Part shown: in pieces, positions 35,715 through 45,329 of the stretch
Layout: every line of letters starts with the position of its first letter
How positions within the stretch are numbered: the first letter of the stretch is position 1
Source of the DNA: Aeromonas cavernicola
GTDB lineage: Bacteria > Pseudomonadota > Gammaproteobacteria > Enterobacterales > Aeromonadaceae
Assembly (NCBI RefSeq): GCF_002795305.1
Contig: NZ_PGGC01000027.1
Span: 1 to 57,697 of the forward strand
Direction: 5' to 3'
DNA: 57,697 bases
The notes under the pieces: model-generated
Told to the model about the DNA's origin: nothing
What the model saw: only the letters and a program-made list of their open reading frames with translations
Databases searched by the model: none
Program-made: the position numbers and the translations under genes

Positions 35715-36833
35715 TCATTTATTCAATGATTGATAAAAATCGAGCAGTTTGCATTCTTCAATAGTCCAATTATATTTTTGCTGCACCGCTTGTTGGCCAT
35801 TACGCCCCATCATTTCAGCTTCATGTGGATGCGTAACTAAATAATCAATCGCGTTGGCAATAGCTTGCGGATCTAATGGATCGACACATAATCCGCACTG
35901 ATTATCTTCGATAATTTCTTTCCAAAAAGGAAAATCAGAAGCGATGACAGGCAAGCCTACCGCCATATACTCAAACATTTTTACCGGCAAAGCATCCAGA
36001 TAATTAATTATCGGATGCAACGTAACTAAACCAGCTACAGATTCATTGAGTGTTTTACGAATTCCATTACGATCTTGCCAACCCAAAAAATCTACCTGAG
36101 ACCACCCATTTCTTGCTCTGATCTTTACCTCAAAATCAGATTCACGAAAACTACCCGCGATGGCTAATCTCGCTGAAGCTAGCGAAATGGCTATCGCTTG
36201 AACAATTTCATCTATGCCACGTATTTGCGCCAGCCCCCCTACATAGCAAACCTGGCACTTTTTATCCGGCAAATTGGTACTCACCGTTGCTAATTCACCT
36301 AACAAGGGGTAGTTATTGATATCTATCGACTTTATGCCTATGTTTAGATATTTATCACGAATAAAGGGCGTGGCAGCCACGACCGCATCGAGTTTACGGC
36401 AAGCCCAATGCTCGAAAATAGCAAAGCTTTTAGATAGAAACCATTTTGCTGGCATATTTAAATAAGGCTTGCCTAGCAGTTGCTTGGGCACATCTTCATG
36501 GGCATCAAAAATCACCGTCTTGCCTAATTTCTTTAGCTTTAAACCAATCGGGATCAGCTCAGGATCATGCAAGTGATAAATATCCGCATTCAATTCAAGC
36601 GCCTTTTCTAATACTCGGCCAGGGGCATGACGGATACGATCTAAACGACCTTTAGATAAGCCCACATCATAAATAGCAACACCCGACTTGCTTTCATCGC
36701 CTTTTCCATCGGCTACAATCAAGGCAACTGAGTAACCGTGAGTAGCAAGTGAGCAGCACTCTTTTAAAAAGATACGCGTATCGAAACGCGAGTGGACGGA
36801 AGTAAGGTGAGTTACTTTTAGATTAAATCGCAT
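35715..36833 (-). CDS. Glycosyltransferase family 4
   Basis: A 372-residue GT-B enzyme. The acceptor domain has [20 protein letters not shown] and [20 protein letters not shown]; the donor domain has [20 protein letters not shown] and [20 protein letters not shown]. Frames open to 36917, but the ATG at 36833 gives the family N-terminus and overlaps the previous gene by only 11 bases. It is one of three glycosyltransferases, besides the initiator, that build the O-unit. Donor sugar is unknown. Confidence 0.85.
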   Translation of the reverse strand: MRFNLKVTHLTSVHSRFDTRIFLKECCSLATHGYSVALIVADGKGDESKSGVAIYDVGLSKGRLDRIRHAPGRVLEKALELNADIYHLHDPELIPIGLKLKKLGKTVIFDAHEDVPKQLLGKPYLNMPAKWFLSKSFAIFEHWACRKLDAVVAATPFIRDKYLNIGIKSIDINNYPLLGELATVSTNLPDKKCQVCYVGGLAQIRGIDEIVQAIAISLASARLAIAGSFRESDFEVKIRARNGWSQVDFLGWQDRNGIRKTLNESVAGLVTLHPIINYLDALPVKMFEYMAVGLPVIASDFPFWKEIIEDNQCGLCVDPLDPQAIANAIDYLVTHPHEAEMMGRNGQQAVQQKYNWTIEECKLLDFYQSLNK

Positions 36834-37944
36834 GATAAACTTCTCTGAGTACTTTTTCTTGCTGTTGCCAACAGTATTTTTTTCGCGCAACGAAAACATT
36901 TTTTTGAATCGTTTCATAATTTTGATTTAGGGATTCCGTAACCGCTTTTCTAAAGCCATCTACCGTATTATCTTCAGCAACGATCCCCACACCCTCATTT
37001 TCGACTAAACGTTTCATCTCGAAGAGATTGGACGTTAATACGGGTAAACCAGCCATAAGATACTCGAATATCTTATTTGGTAAGCAAAAACGATAACTTA
37101 AACAAGAATCTTCAATAAAAGAAACACCATAATCAGCCGAACTAGTGTAATTTAACAACACTTCATGGCTGACCGCAGGATGATAAAAGATAGTTGATTG
37201 CAGTCTGGAGCTATCTTTTATTAGATTAGTAAGTGGCCCATATCCCATACAAACCAATACATTTTTATCTGATTCAATATCAGAAAAAGCTTCTAGCAAT
37301 AGCTCAATACCTCGGCCTTGAGTCAATCCACCTTGATATAGAAAAATCGTTTGATCTGACCTTATTCCAAAATATTCACGAAACAAATTACGCTTAGATT
37401 GCTCATGATAGAGAGGACAATTCATAACTAAATAAGGCTTTGGAATATTATAAATATGGGAGTATTCATTCGCAATAGAATCGCTAACATTAATAACTCT
37501 ACATGCAAAATTTATTAATATGCCCTCAAGAAATTTTTTAAACTTTATGGACCAAGCTGATTGGTTAGGAATATCATTAATTGCAAATTCATGAGAATCA
37601 TAGATCAATTTAATGGCAGGCCTAGTGCATTTACAAATGACGCCAACAAAAAGTCCATTTAAATCATTACAATGTAAAATGTCACTTTTTCTATAGGAAA
37701 GACTAAAACGAATTATAAATTCAACTAACTTAATCAGTTGAAAAAAAATACTTTTAGGCCATCTCCTCGTCATTAAGGAGACTCTGTTAACACTCACTCC
37801 ACTTACATTTTCATTTATCAATAAACCGTCGCTGTGTAATGCTACCACTTTAACATCAAACCCAAAAGACATGAGAGATAAAGATGTTTTCAACACACGA
37901 CTATCATTAGTAAAATCGTTTAATACTAAATTAGTGATTCTCAT
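36823..37944 (-). CDS. Glycosyltransferase family 4, O-antigen cluster
   Basis: A 373-residue GT-B enzyme. It has [37 protein letters not shown] and [13 protein letters not shown] in the acceptor half, then [20 protein letters not shown] and [20 protein letters not shown] in the donor half. The start is coupled to the amidotransferase stop (ATGA). It is very AT-rich, typical of serotype-specific O-antigen genes. Specificity cannot be read from sequence. Confidence 0.85.
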   Translation of the reverse strand: MRITNLVLNDFTNDSRVLKTSLSLMSFGFDVKVVALHSDGLLINENVSGVSVNRVSLMTRRWPKSIFFQLIKLVEFIIRFSLSYRKSDILHCNDLNGLFVGVICKCTRPAIKLIYDSHEFAINDIPNQSAWSIKFKKFLEGILINFACRVINVSDSIANEYSHIYNIPKPYLVMNCPLYHEQSKRNLFREYFGIRSDQTIFLYQGGLTQGRGIELLLEAFSDIESDKNVLVCMGYGPLTNLIKDSSRLQSTIFYHPAVSHEVLLNYTSSADYGVSFIEDSCLSYRFCLPNKIFEYLMAGLPVLTSNLFEMKRLVENEGVGIVAEDNTVDGFRKAVTESLNQNYETIQKNVFVARKKYCWQQQEKVLREVYHAI

Positions 37945-39824
37945 TTAACACCCACTAGAGTGCACCAGCGTAAATAATTAACCCAGCGCCATACTCTTCG
38001 ATCAAATGCCTGTTGACCAGAGACAATGCTTTCAAACTCATTAATCAACTCTTGTTTATTAATAAATGCTAGATCTGGTGATTCGTAAATCCATGTTATG
38101 ATAGTATCAGCCATATTTAAAAGCCAAGTATATTCTGGCGTCTCAAAACCAATTTTATCCTTACGATCCAAATGTTCATCTGGTACTATTCCGCGCATCG
38201 CTTCTCTGAATACGTGTTTTGTCACCCCATCGTCTGAAATTAGATAACTTTCCGGAAGTGACAACAGAAAATCTGCTAGTGGTAATGTTAGAAATGGCAC
38301 ACGACTTTCTATCGAGAATGCCATTGAGTTGCGATCACCATGACGCAACAATGATGGCAAACCTCTATTCATTAAAGAATTAGCTAATGCTTCTTTTACT
38401 CGTTTCCCTTTATTATGTGTGCTAAGTTCATCACGATTATTTATAAAATTCACATTATTTTTAGCTAAGTAGTCAATATTTAGCCATTTGGGTTGAAACT
38501 TTCGCCCCATCTTCTCTCTTGCAATAACATATAACCACTGTGGCAACCTAACACTAGCGAGGTATTTCCAAGCTAGAAAGTAATTTCTCCCTGGAAACTT
38601 TGACCAACGTTTCACATACCGATGCGCAGTAATTAAACCTTCCGTTTCAAGAATACTCAATAACCGATGACCAGGATAACCGGAGTAACCAGCCAGGAGT
38701 TCATCTGCACCTTGGCCATCTAACGTAACCGTGATGCCATTTTGCTTTGCTAATTTAAAGACCCGATACTGAGCATAAATGCTAGTTCCACCAAATGGTT
38801 CTCCTTGTTTAATAAGCATATCATCAAAATCTGCTATCATTTCATTTTGGTCTGCAATGACTTTATGTCCTATTGCCTTCATTTTATCATTTATTATATC
38901 AACCCATTTTTCTTCTGAAATTCTTTCATCGCTAGCGATATAACTAAAGGTATTAAGCTGAATATTAGGTTCTAAATATCGCACAGCGGATACAACTGAA
39001 GATGAGTCGATCCCACCTGATAAAGCAACACCTAATGGAACATCACTTCGGAGGTGTAGCTTAACACTATCTAAGAACAGTGATCTCAGTTGAATAACTG
39101 CATCATCAAAACTAATGTTCTCATTCGTATTGATATCAGGATGCCACCATCGTTCTGGTCTAGTAGCAGTTTTGTTTTTTAAGTCAAAAGTAAAATAGTG
39201 CGCAGGCAATAAATGCATTACACCGTCTACAAATGAATTTTGATTTGAATCGTAGTCACCATGCACCAAGTAATCGTAAGCACGTTGCAAGTTAGGCTTA
39301 GCTTTTTCATCATTTAGTCTAAGCAGTGCTCTGACTTCCGAACTAAAAGTGATTTCATTACCTTTGATAGAATAAAAGAACGGTTTAATACCGAAGGCAT
39401 CTCTAACAAGCAATAATCTTTTTTCTTTTTTATCATAAAAGACGAATGAGAACATACCGATCAATCTAGGCAGGCATTCAACCCCCCACATACTTAGCGC
39501 ATTTAATAGCACTTCTGTATCGGAATCGGTCTTAAAAGTAAAGCCAAAAGCTGCTAACTCAACGCGAAGTTCCTTGTAATTATATATCTCACCATTAAAT
39601 ATAAGCATGTATCGACCACACTGCGAGTGAAAAGGCTGTACCGCAGAGTCACTTAGATCAATGATCGACAAACGTGTATGACCTAAGTATAGAAATCCAT
39701 CATCAACCTGACACTCACAAAATGAACTATGATCTGGACCACGATGTTGTATTAATTCAAGAGCACTATTCAATAATATCTCATCTTTACTACTTTCAAA
39801 AAAACCACCAAGAAAACCACACAT
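37941..39824 (-). CDS. Glutamine-dependent amidotransferase, asparagine-synthase type
   Basis: A 627-residue protein. It has the class II glutaminase start MCGFLGG with the catalytic Cys2, NGEIYNYKELR and TDTEVLLNAL-type SDTEVLLNAL, then the ATP-pyrophosphatase domain VPLGVALSGGIDSSSVVSAV and TLDGQGADELLAGY. In O-antigen clusters such proteins (WbpS-like) usually amidate the carboxyl group of uronic acids rather than make asparagine. The cluster encodes UDP-GlcNAc3NAcA synthesis, so that sugar may be amidated. The start overlaps the wzy stop as TAATG. Family call is firm; substrate is inferred. Confidence 0.88.
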   Translation of the reverse strand: MCGFLGGFFESSKDEILLNSALELIQHRGPDHSSFCECQVDDGFLYLGHTRLSIIDLSDSAVQPFHSQCGRYMLIFNGEIYNYKELRVELAAFGFTFKTDSDTEVLLNALSMWGVECLPRLIGMFSFVFYDKKEKRLLLVRDAFGIKPFFYSIKGNEITFSSEVRALLRLNDEKAKPNLQRAYDYLVHGDYDSNQNSFVDGVMHLLPAHYFTFDLKNKTATRPERWWHPDINTNENISFDDAVIQLRSLFLDSVKLHLRSDVPLGVALSGGIDSSSVVSAVRYLEPNIQLNTFSYIASDERISEEKWVDIINDKMKAIGHKVIADQNEMIADFDDMLIKQGEPFGGTSIYAQYRVFKLAKQNGITVTLDGQGADELLAGYSGYPGHRLLSILETEGLITAHRYVKRWSKFPGRNYFLAWKYLASVRLPQWLYVIAREKMGRKFQPKWLNIDYLAKNNVNFINNRDELSTHNKGKRVKEALANSLMNRGLPSLLRHGDRNSMAFSIESRVPFLTLPLADFLLSLPESYLISDDGVTKHVFREAMRGIVPDEHLDRKDKIGFETPEYTWLLNMADTIITWIYESPDLAFINKQELINEFESIVSGQQAFDRRVWRWVNYLRWCTLVGVK

Positions 39825-41155
39825 TATACACGCTCACTAAAATAAAAAGGCTTGGAGATAAAACCAAGCGTAAACCAGAGAACAGACCAAGACACGCCTG
39901 TCGCAATATTGGCAAAAAAAAGTATATAGATAAAAATAAACATTGAATAAAGAGCAACCATATTCAATTTATAACTAATAAACCCAGTATATTTACCTCG
40001 CCGAGCTTCATAATATAGCTGAAATATAATACTAGTGAAAATCATGAGTACAAGTGTTAAGCCTACCAGCCCTAAATTAGCCATGACATAAGGAAAGAAG
40101 CTATGCAGAGTTAGTCCTGAATCACCTGTCGTTATATAAGCAACGTTCATATTTCCTAATATAGGGGCATAACCAAGTTGGTTAACTCCTGTTTCTAAAA
40201 GTATTTCAACTCGACTCGATAAAGATGAATTAGTACCCGTCCCAAACCCTAGTAACCGTAAGCTGGTTATATCAAAATTTGTTGCGCTAATAATAGCAAC
40301 CACGAGCAATATACTTCCCCCCCCCACAAATATTGCCATCAGCCCAAACTGTTTTATTAATTGTTTCCGCCAAGGTAACACTAATTGCTGTCTTAGATAA
40401 CTCAACAACATAGCTTTTTTGGGTATAATCAATGCCATAACAAAAGTAATCAAATACACACCAATTATAACTGCTGTGGCACTGTTAGATCCAAAAAGTT
40501 GAGAACTAACCAGTGCCATTAACGTTGAAACCGTATAAGTAAACATCCAAAAAACAACAGCTATTTTACTAACCATCCGACCTATTCGTGTGAAAATATA
40601 GGCCAGATAGAAATAAGAAAAAATAATAAATGAAATCGATAGAAAATCGCCAGCCCTTTGGTAACTACCATCAATATTAAGAAGATAAAATAAGTGTGGA
40701 TGTAACCGGTGTGAAAAATTATATAGCGTCCATATTTGAAGTATGAAAAAAACTGTCAAAACAAATTGCGCAATCCCACCATTGTAATTATTAACAAGTG
40801 AACTCTGATAAGTAATACTGAGAAAAGCACCTAAAAAGTAGAAAAGAAGCATCCCTCCAGTTGTGGCTATAGTTATTTGCTTAAGATACTCCATGTCACC
40901 AAGATCAATAGTTACTCTGACAGACGTCCAGACGATTAAAAATGAAAATATAATAAAGTGAATGCGTAAATGAATATTTTTTTTAATCCAAATAGCCAAA
41001 ATTAAGATAAGTGAAAAAACAACATAACCTATCAGTAGAGGTAATGCAGTACCCATTTCCCCCACATTTACAATGTTGGAGTTTAAGTAAAGAATAAAAA
41101 ATGAGATCTGAATTCCAAAAAATAAAACCAACAAACCTGAAGTGTTTATTTTCAT
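39824..41155 (-). CDS. wzy: O-antigen polymerase Wzy
   Basis: A 443-residue membrane protein with about eleven to twelve hydrophobic helices and very low similarity to others by eye, as usual for Wzy. The best internal evidence is the long extracytoplasmic loop after LLGFGTGTNSSLSSRVEILL, with GYAPILGNMNVAYI and LTLHSFFPYVMANLGLVGLT, which follows the G-x-H-x-E/N-x-G-L-x-G pattern of O-antigen polymerases. It polymerises lipid-linked O-units in the periplasm. It is coupled to the amidotransferase gene and downstream of wzx. Confidence 0.8.
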   Translation of the reverse strand: MKINTSGLLVLFFGIQISFFILYLNSNIVNVGEMGTALPLLIGYVVFSLILILAIWIKKNIHLRIHFIIFSFLIVWTSVRVTIDLGDMEYLKQITIATTGGMLLFYFLGAFLSITYQSSLVNNYNGGIAQFVLTVFFILQIWTLYNFSHRLHPHLFYLLNIDGSYQRAGDFLSISFIIFSYFYLAYIFTRIGRMVSKIAVVFWMFTYTVSTLMALVSSQLFGSNSATAVIIGVYLITFVMALIIPKKAMLLSYLRQQLVLPWRKQLIKQFGLMAIFVGGGSILLVVAIISATNFDITSLRLLGFGTGTNSSLSSRVEILLETGVNQLGYAPILGNMNVAYITTGDSGLTLHSFFPYVMANLGLVGLTLVLMIFTSIIFQLYYEARRGKYTGFISYKLNMVALYSMFIFIYILFFANIATGVSWSVLWFTLGFISKPFYFSERV

Positions 41156-41938
41156 AAGTTAATGCCAAAGTATTCGCCAATAAATATCACCAGGTTCATC
41201 ACAATGAAAATAAAAATCATGCCAAACCCACTGATCTACTGACTGCGTTTTGAACGCTGCCTCATCTTTACTTCTGCAGCAACAGTTAAACCTAACTAAA
41301 AATCGCCTTACCTTCCACAACTACTAACGCCTGAATAAAATCAAATTATTTTTGTGCCACTGAGTCAAAAACTGGGCATTAATGGAAAGTGGTGAAGCGA
41401 GAACTAAGCCTATTTGTATAGCCTAAAGGTCCAATCATAGTTCATCTCCTCTTTTTGACGAAACTTGCATTGTAGTTGGTTGCTCCCTATGCTCTAGACC
41501 ACCCGATTATACTTTCTTCAGAGCAGATATATATAACTGAGACGCGATAATTTCAGCTTAATTGTTGCAGGTCTTTGCAAAGTATCATACATCACTTTGA
41601 CATTGACCAATATATGCCTATTGTCATATCTTCAACATTTTAAGTTTCCTAATAACTAGATGCTCAAATTGATAATCAGCATCATTATCGTAGTCACCAC
41701 GGAAAATAAAAGGTACTTTAAATATACTATTGAAGGAGAAGGCTACTTGCAGTCCTCTGTTAAATTGAAAATTGCAAATATACTGTTCCCGAAAAATTTA
41801 TATTCATCGTAATCCCCTTATCCTCGACAGACTATTGCATTAGACATTCTTCAGCCGTAATTTTTCCACTATTTATTTGGTAGGATAACCGTCAACCCCA
41901 TACAGATGTCAGGGCGGGATCACACTATGTTAATGAAA
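41156..41938 (-). pseudogene. Decayed coding segment between wzx and wzy
   Basis: No intact gene fits this 783-base gap, but the minus strand reads as broken coding sequence. Near 41156-41325 there is KDEAAFKTQSVDQWVWHDFY and HCDEPGDIYWRILWH, then a stop. Further upstream, pieces in different frames include INAQFLTQWHKNNLILFRR, FKVPFIFRGDYDNDADYQFE, FFGNSIFAIFNLTEDCK and INSGKITAEECLMQ, each ended by stops or shifts. The composition matches the AT-rich neighbours. I cannot name the ancestral family; a lost glycosyltransferase or modifying enzyme is possible. Chance open stretches are the main alternative. Confidence 0.35.
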
Positions 41939-43195
41939 TTATGAAATTTCAGCATTAGTTCCTTTAATAATAAGAGCCAAATAGAACAAATATAAAACCA
42001 CTTCATGCACAACAAAAGCTATAAGAAACAGCTCTACCGAAAGTGATGAACAAAAGTAGAGTACTATGGTAATAGTACATAGATATAAAACCTGCCATAA
42101 CACCCCCATCTTTATATTTTTTTCCAAGCCAAGCACTGCACTTAATGGGCTAACCGCAAAACGTATGGCAACAGCTATGACTAAGTAACCTGAATATATA
42201 CCAGCTCGCCCCCATTCCTGTCCGAAAATGAGAGAAAACAATGGCTCTCCCCATATAAACAAAATGGGCACTGCTGGTAGATAGATGCCAAAGAGAAACA
42301 AAAACATCTTTATAATATATTTTTTTAAATTTTCTGGTTCCGTATTACTTATCTCGACTATTTTTTGAAAAAGAACCTGCGCAATAGCAGATGAAATAAT
42401 CGATGTCGGCATATTAAGAATACGAAAAGTCAGGCTAAACATACCAGTTATCGAGTCAGAATAGAACTTAGTCAGCATCAAAATGGGCATTTGCACTGCA
42501 CCAGTATCACACAAGGCCCCAAAAATACCATATCTGGGATATTTTTTATATTTCCACATCTGTTTTTTTATTAGCATAACCTCAGTCTTTTGGAATATCT
42601 TCTTACCAGTTTTATCTTTTTTTAGCAGGAAAAGCAATCCAGAAAAAATCCCTACAAACTGTCCTAAAATAAGCCCCCCTACTAACTGCATAAATCCAAA
42701 AGATATTTGTGATATACCCTGAAAAAAACTCTGACCAATACGAGAAACCGCAGTATTACTAAATTTTTTCTGTCTGTTATTCCAATAAGTTAGCGCCTGA
42801 TACACACCTGTAAAAAATACAGAAATTGGAACAAGATACAACCAAGCCGCAATGTCATCATTACCTAAAAATTTGGCTATTTGAGTATTGAAAATAAAAA
42901 CAGGAATACTAATTATTAATGAAACTATCGTTGCCACCAATACTGATACTTGCAATAAAATTCGTGCGTCTTCATCGCTTTCAGGAAGCATAATAGCTAT
43001 TTCATAGCGACCAGTTGCGGCCCCCCCTAATATAGAAATTAATGCTGAATATAACGCAAGCAGACCAAAATCTTCAGGCGAAAACACTCTCGTAAGAACA
43101 GGTATAATAGCTATTGGTATTGCTTGAGCAATAACTGTCCCCGTCATCAATGTAATCACATTTCTAATAAATGCATTATTTTTTTTTATTTTCAT
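41939..43195 (-). CDS. wzx: O-antigen flippase Wzx
   Basis: A 418-residue membrane protein with about twelve helices. The N-terminus (VITLMTGTVIAQAIPIAIIP, VLTRVFSPEDFGLLALYSAL) and GRYEIAIMLPESDEDARIL are typical of Wzx-type polysaccharide exporters. It moves undecaprenyl-linked O-units to the periplasm, where Wzy and Wzz act. It is very AT-rich and preceded by a 365-base gap after the wbpE-like gene. It is unrelated in composition to the flippase of the exopolysaccharide locus. Confidence 0.87.
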   Translation of the reverse strand: MKIKKNNAFIRNVITLMTGTVIAQAIPIAIIPVLTRVFSPEDFGLLALYSALISILGGAATGRYEIAIMLPESDEDARILLQVSVLVATIVSLIISIPVFIFNTQIAKFLGNDDIAAWLYLVPISVFFTGVYQALTYWNNRQKKFSNTAVSRIGQSFFQGISQISFGFMQLVGGLILGQFVGIFSGLLFLLKKDKTGKKIFQKTEVMLIKKQMWKYKKYPRYGIFGALCDTGAVQMPILMLTKFYSDSITGMFSLTFRILNMPTSIISSAIAQVLFQKIVEISNTEPENLKKYIIKMFLFLFGIYLPAVPILFIWGEPLFSLIFGQEWGRAGIYSGYLVIAVAIRFAVSPLSAVLGLEKNIKMGVLWQVLYLCTITIVLYFCSSLSVELFLIAFVVHEVVLYLFYLALIIKGTNAEIS

Positions 43196-43560
43196 TTAAT
43201 TCCGACGTGTACTTATTTAAGAATTAGTAATTGTGAATTCAGATAGTGAGGACGGGTTAAAGTCTGAAGTACAACGCTGGATGCCGCCCTTAATTTATTA
43301 AGAACCTTCAGTAGTATAAAATTCGAACAGTTCGAACAACTTTGATGCTCAGAAATCAAGTAGCATACTTATTTTTTAATGCAAAAGAAAGTCAGGCTTG
43401 GTCACTACCTGCTCGATTTATGTGTTTATTATTAAATTTAACAAAGAGCGCACCCGCCCTGCATAGCCATCCGGCAGGCATGCAGGGTAACTATGAAATA
43501 CGATCACGGCCAAAACCGCGATCGCTCTCAAGCCTTGAATATTAGGCAGATAGATTAAAC
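43196..43560. other. Intergenic region between wbpE-like gene and wzx
   Basis: No gene is seen in the 365 bases. Two hairpins are visible: CCCTGCAT/ATGCAGGG at 43457-43487 and an imperfect stem around 43501-43524 with CGATC/GATCG ends. Neither is followed by a minus-strand T-run. The change in GC content around here suggests a junction between the wbp block and the AT-rich serotype-specific genes. Confidence 0.4.
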
Positions 43561-44640
43561 TCATGCGCTTAATGCCAGCACTACTTGCTGTAACTCTTCT
43601 TCCGTCATATACGGATGCATCGGTAAGCTGATCACCTCTTGTGCAATTTCATCACCGATTGGCAGGCTAACGCTTGTATCTGCTACCGCAGGCTGCTTGT
43701 TTAGTGGAATGGGATAATGCACAGCGGTTGGTATACCGGCTTGCTGTAATTTTTTCTGCACCTGCTCGCGGTCTTTAACGCGGATGGTGTATTGCGCCCA
43801 CGCAGAGGTATTATGCGATTCGATAAAGGGGGTAGTGTTAATGCCAGCCTCATTGAGTAACTGCTGATAACGTGCGGCTACCTTGTCACGCAATTGTAAT
43901 TCTTCGGTAAAAATAGCCAACTTTGGCAATAAGATGGCCGCTTGCAGGGTATCGAGACGGCTATTTACACCCACGCGAATATGATGATAACGGCGATCCT
44001 GACCATGGCGGGAAATCTGACGCATCACCAAAGCCAATTCATCATCATTGGTAAAAATAGCCCCACCATCACCATAACAACCCAAGGGTTTGCTCGGGAA
44101 AAAGCTGGTACAAGCCACTGTGGTTAAGTTACACGATTTCTTGCCTTTATAACTGGCACCAAAACTTTGCGCCGCATCCTCAATCACCGGAATATTGTAT
44201 TTAGCCGCAATTTCATTGATGGCATCATAATCGGCGCACTGGCCATAGAGGCTAACGGGGATAATTGCCTTGGTATTTGGCGTGATCGCAGCTTCTAATT
44301 TGGCTGGGTCGAGGTTATAGGTTTTCGGGCACACATCGACATAAACAGGTTTTGCCCCCAATAAAGCGACGGTTTCCGCTGTGGCGATATAAGTAAAGCC
44401 AGGGGTAATCACTTCATCACCCGGGCCAATGCCAAACGCCATTTGGGCAATTTGCAACGCATCCGTGCCATTGGCCACGCTGATACAGTGTTTTGCCCCG
44501 GTAAACTCTGCTAATTCTTGCTCTAATTGCGAAACTTCAGGCCCCAAAATATAGATGCCGTGTTGTAATACGGTTTGGATCGCCGCATCGATTTTATCTT
44601 TTATGCGCGCTTGCTGAGCGACCAAGTCGATAAATTGCAT
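43561..44640 (-). CDS. wbpE: UDP-3-keto-GlcNAcA aminotransferase (WbpE-like)
   Basis: A 359-residue DegT-family PLP enzyme. It has MQFIDLVAQQARIKDKIDAA, the ILGPEVSQLEQELAEFTGAK segment, CISVANGTDALQIA, PVIEDAAQSFGASYKGKKS and the PLP-lysine block TSFFPSKPLGCYGDGGAIFT. In the UDP-GlcNAc3NAcA route it aminates C3 of the keto sugar made by WbpB. The ATG at 44640 has AAGGA 6 bases upstream; a frame open to 44775 is not the real start. The neighbours wbpD-, dehydrogenase and wbpB-like genes complete the pathway. Confidence 0.88.
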   Translation of the reverse strand: MQFIDLVAQQARIKDKIDAAIQTVLQHGIYILGPEVSQLEQELAEFTGAKHCISVANGTDALQIAQMAFGIGPGDEVITPGFTYIATAETVALLGAKPVYVDVCPKTYNLDPAKLEAAITPNTKAIIPVSLYGQCADYDAINEIAAKYNIPVIEDAAQSFGASYKGKKSCNLTTVACTSFFPSKPLGCYGDGGAIFTNDDELALVMRQISRHGQDRRYHHIRVGVNSRLDTLQAAILLPKLAIFTEELQLRDKVAARYQQLLNEAGINTTPFIESHNTSAWAQYTIRVKDREQVQKKLQQAGIPTAVHYPIPLNKQPAVADTSVSLPIGDEIAQEVISLPMHPYMTEEELQQVVLALSA

Positions 44641-44665
44641 ATCAATTCCTTTCTGCTTAAAAAGG

Positions 44666-45241
44666 TTAGATTTTCTGTAATTGTTTACCCGCAAGTTGGT
44701 AAATTGCGCCGGTATGCGGGCAAATGACTTGTGCTTGCCCCTCAATAGGCAAATCCAACTGCTCGCCAAACTCACTCATCCAGCCAATTTGCTTGGCAGG
44801 CACACCGACCATCAAGGCATAAGCAGGTACGTCTTTATTAATCACCGCACCTGCACCAATAAAGGCATATTCCCCAATGGTCACACCACACACTATGGTG
44901 CAGTTTGCGCCCAACGTTGCCCCCTTGCCCACTTGGGTATCACGATACTGATCTTTACGCTCAATCAGTGAACGCGGGTTATACACATTGGTAAAAACCA
45001 TGCTGGGGCCACAAAATACCCCTTCAGCTAAATGTACATTGTCATACACCGATACGTTATTTTGGATCTTGCAACGATCACCAATGGTAACTTTATTGCC
45101 GACAAAAACATTTTGGCCGAGTGATACACCAGCACCAATTTGAGCGCCAGCACAGACATGGGCAAAATGCCACACCCGGCTGCCCTCACCGATTCGCGCG
45201 CCATTATCAACAATGGCCGTATCATGTTTAAAGTAATTCAT
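44666..45241 (-). CDS. wbpD: UDP-GlcNAc3NA N-acetyltransferase (WbpD-like)
   Basis: A 191-residue left-handed beta-helix acetyltransferase. Hexapeptide repeats run from [20 protein letters not shown] to [40 protein letters not shown] is characteristic of WbpD/WlbB, as is the C-terminal [12 protein letters not shown]. It acetylates the 3-amino group to give UDP-2,3-diacetamido-2,3-dideoxyglucuronic acid. The ATG at 45241 has GGAG 8 bases upstream; a GTG at 45250 is the alternative. It is 25 bases upstream of the wbpE-like gene. Confidence 0.9.
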   Translation of the reverse strand: MNYFKHDTAIVDNGARIGEGSRVWHFAHVCAGAQIGAGVSLGQNVFVGNKVTIGDRCKIQNNVSVYDNVHLAEGVFCGPSMVFTNVYNPRSLIERKDQYRDTQVGKGATLGANCTIVCGVTIGEYAFIGAGAVINKDVPAYALMVGVPAKQIGWMSEFGEQLDLPIEGQAQVICPHTGAIYQLAGKQLQKI

Positions 45242-45329
45242 TATCGCCACTCCAACAGACGAATATATAGACTCGCGCTAATATCTTATATCTACATGAG
45301 CCATATTATATTATTGAAAGCAGTGTTAT

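Noticed and set aside
43457-43524. Hairpins between the wbpE-like gene and wzx as terminators
   Set aside because: No T-run follows on the transcribed strand, and a terminator in mid-operon would be unexpected.
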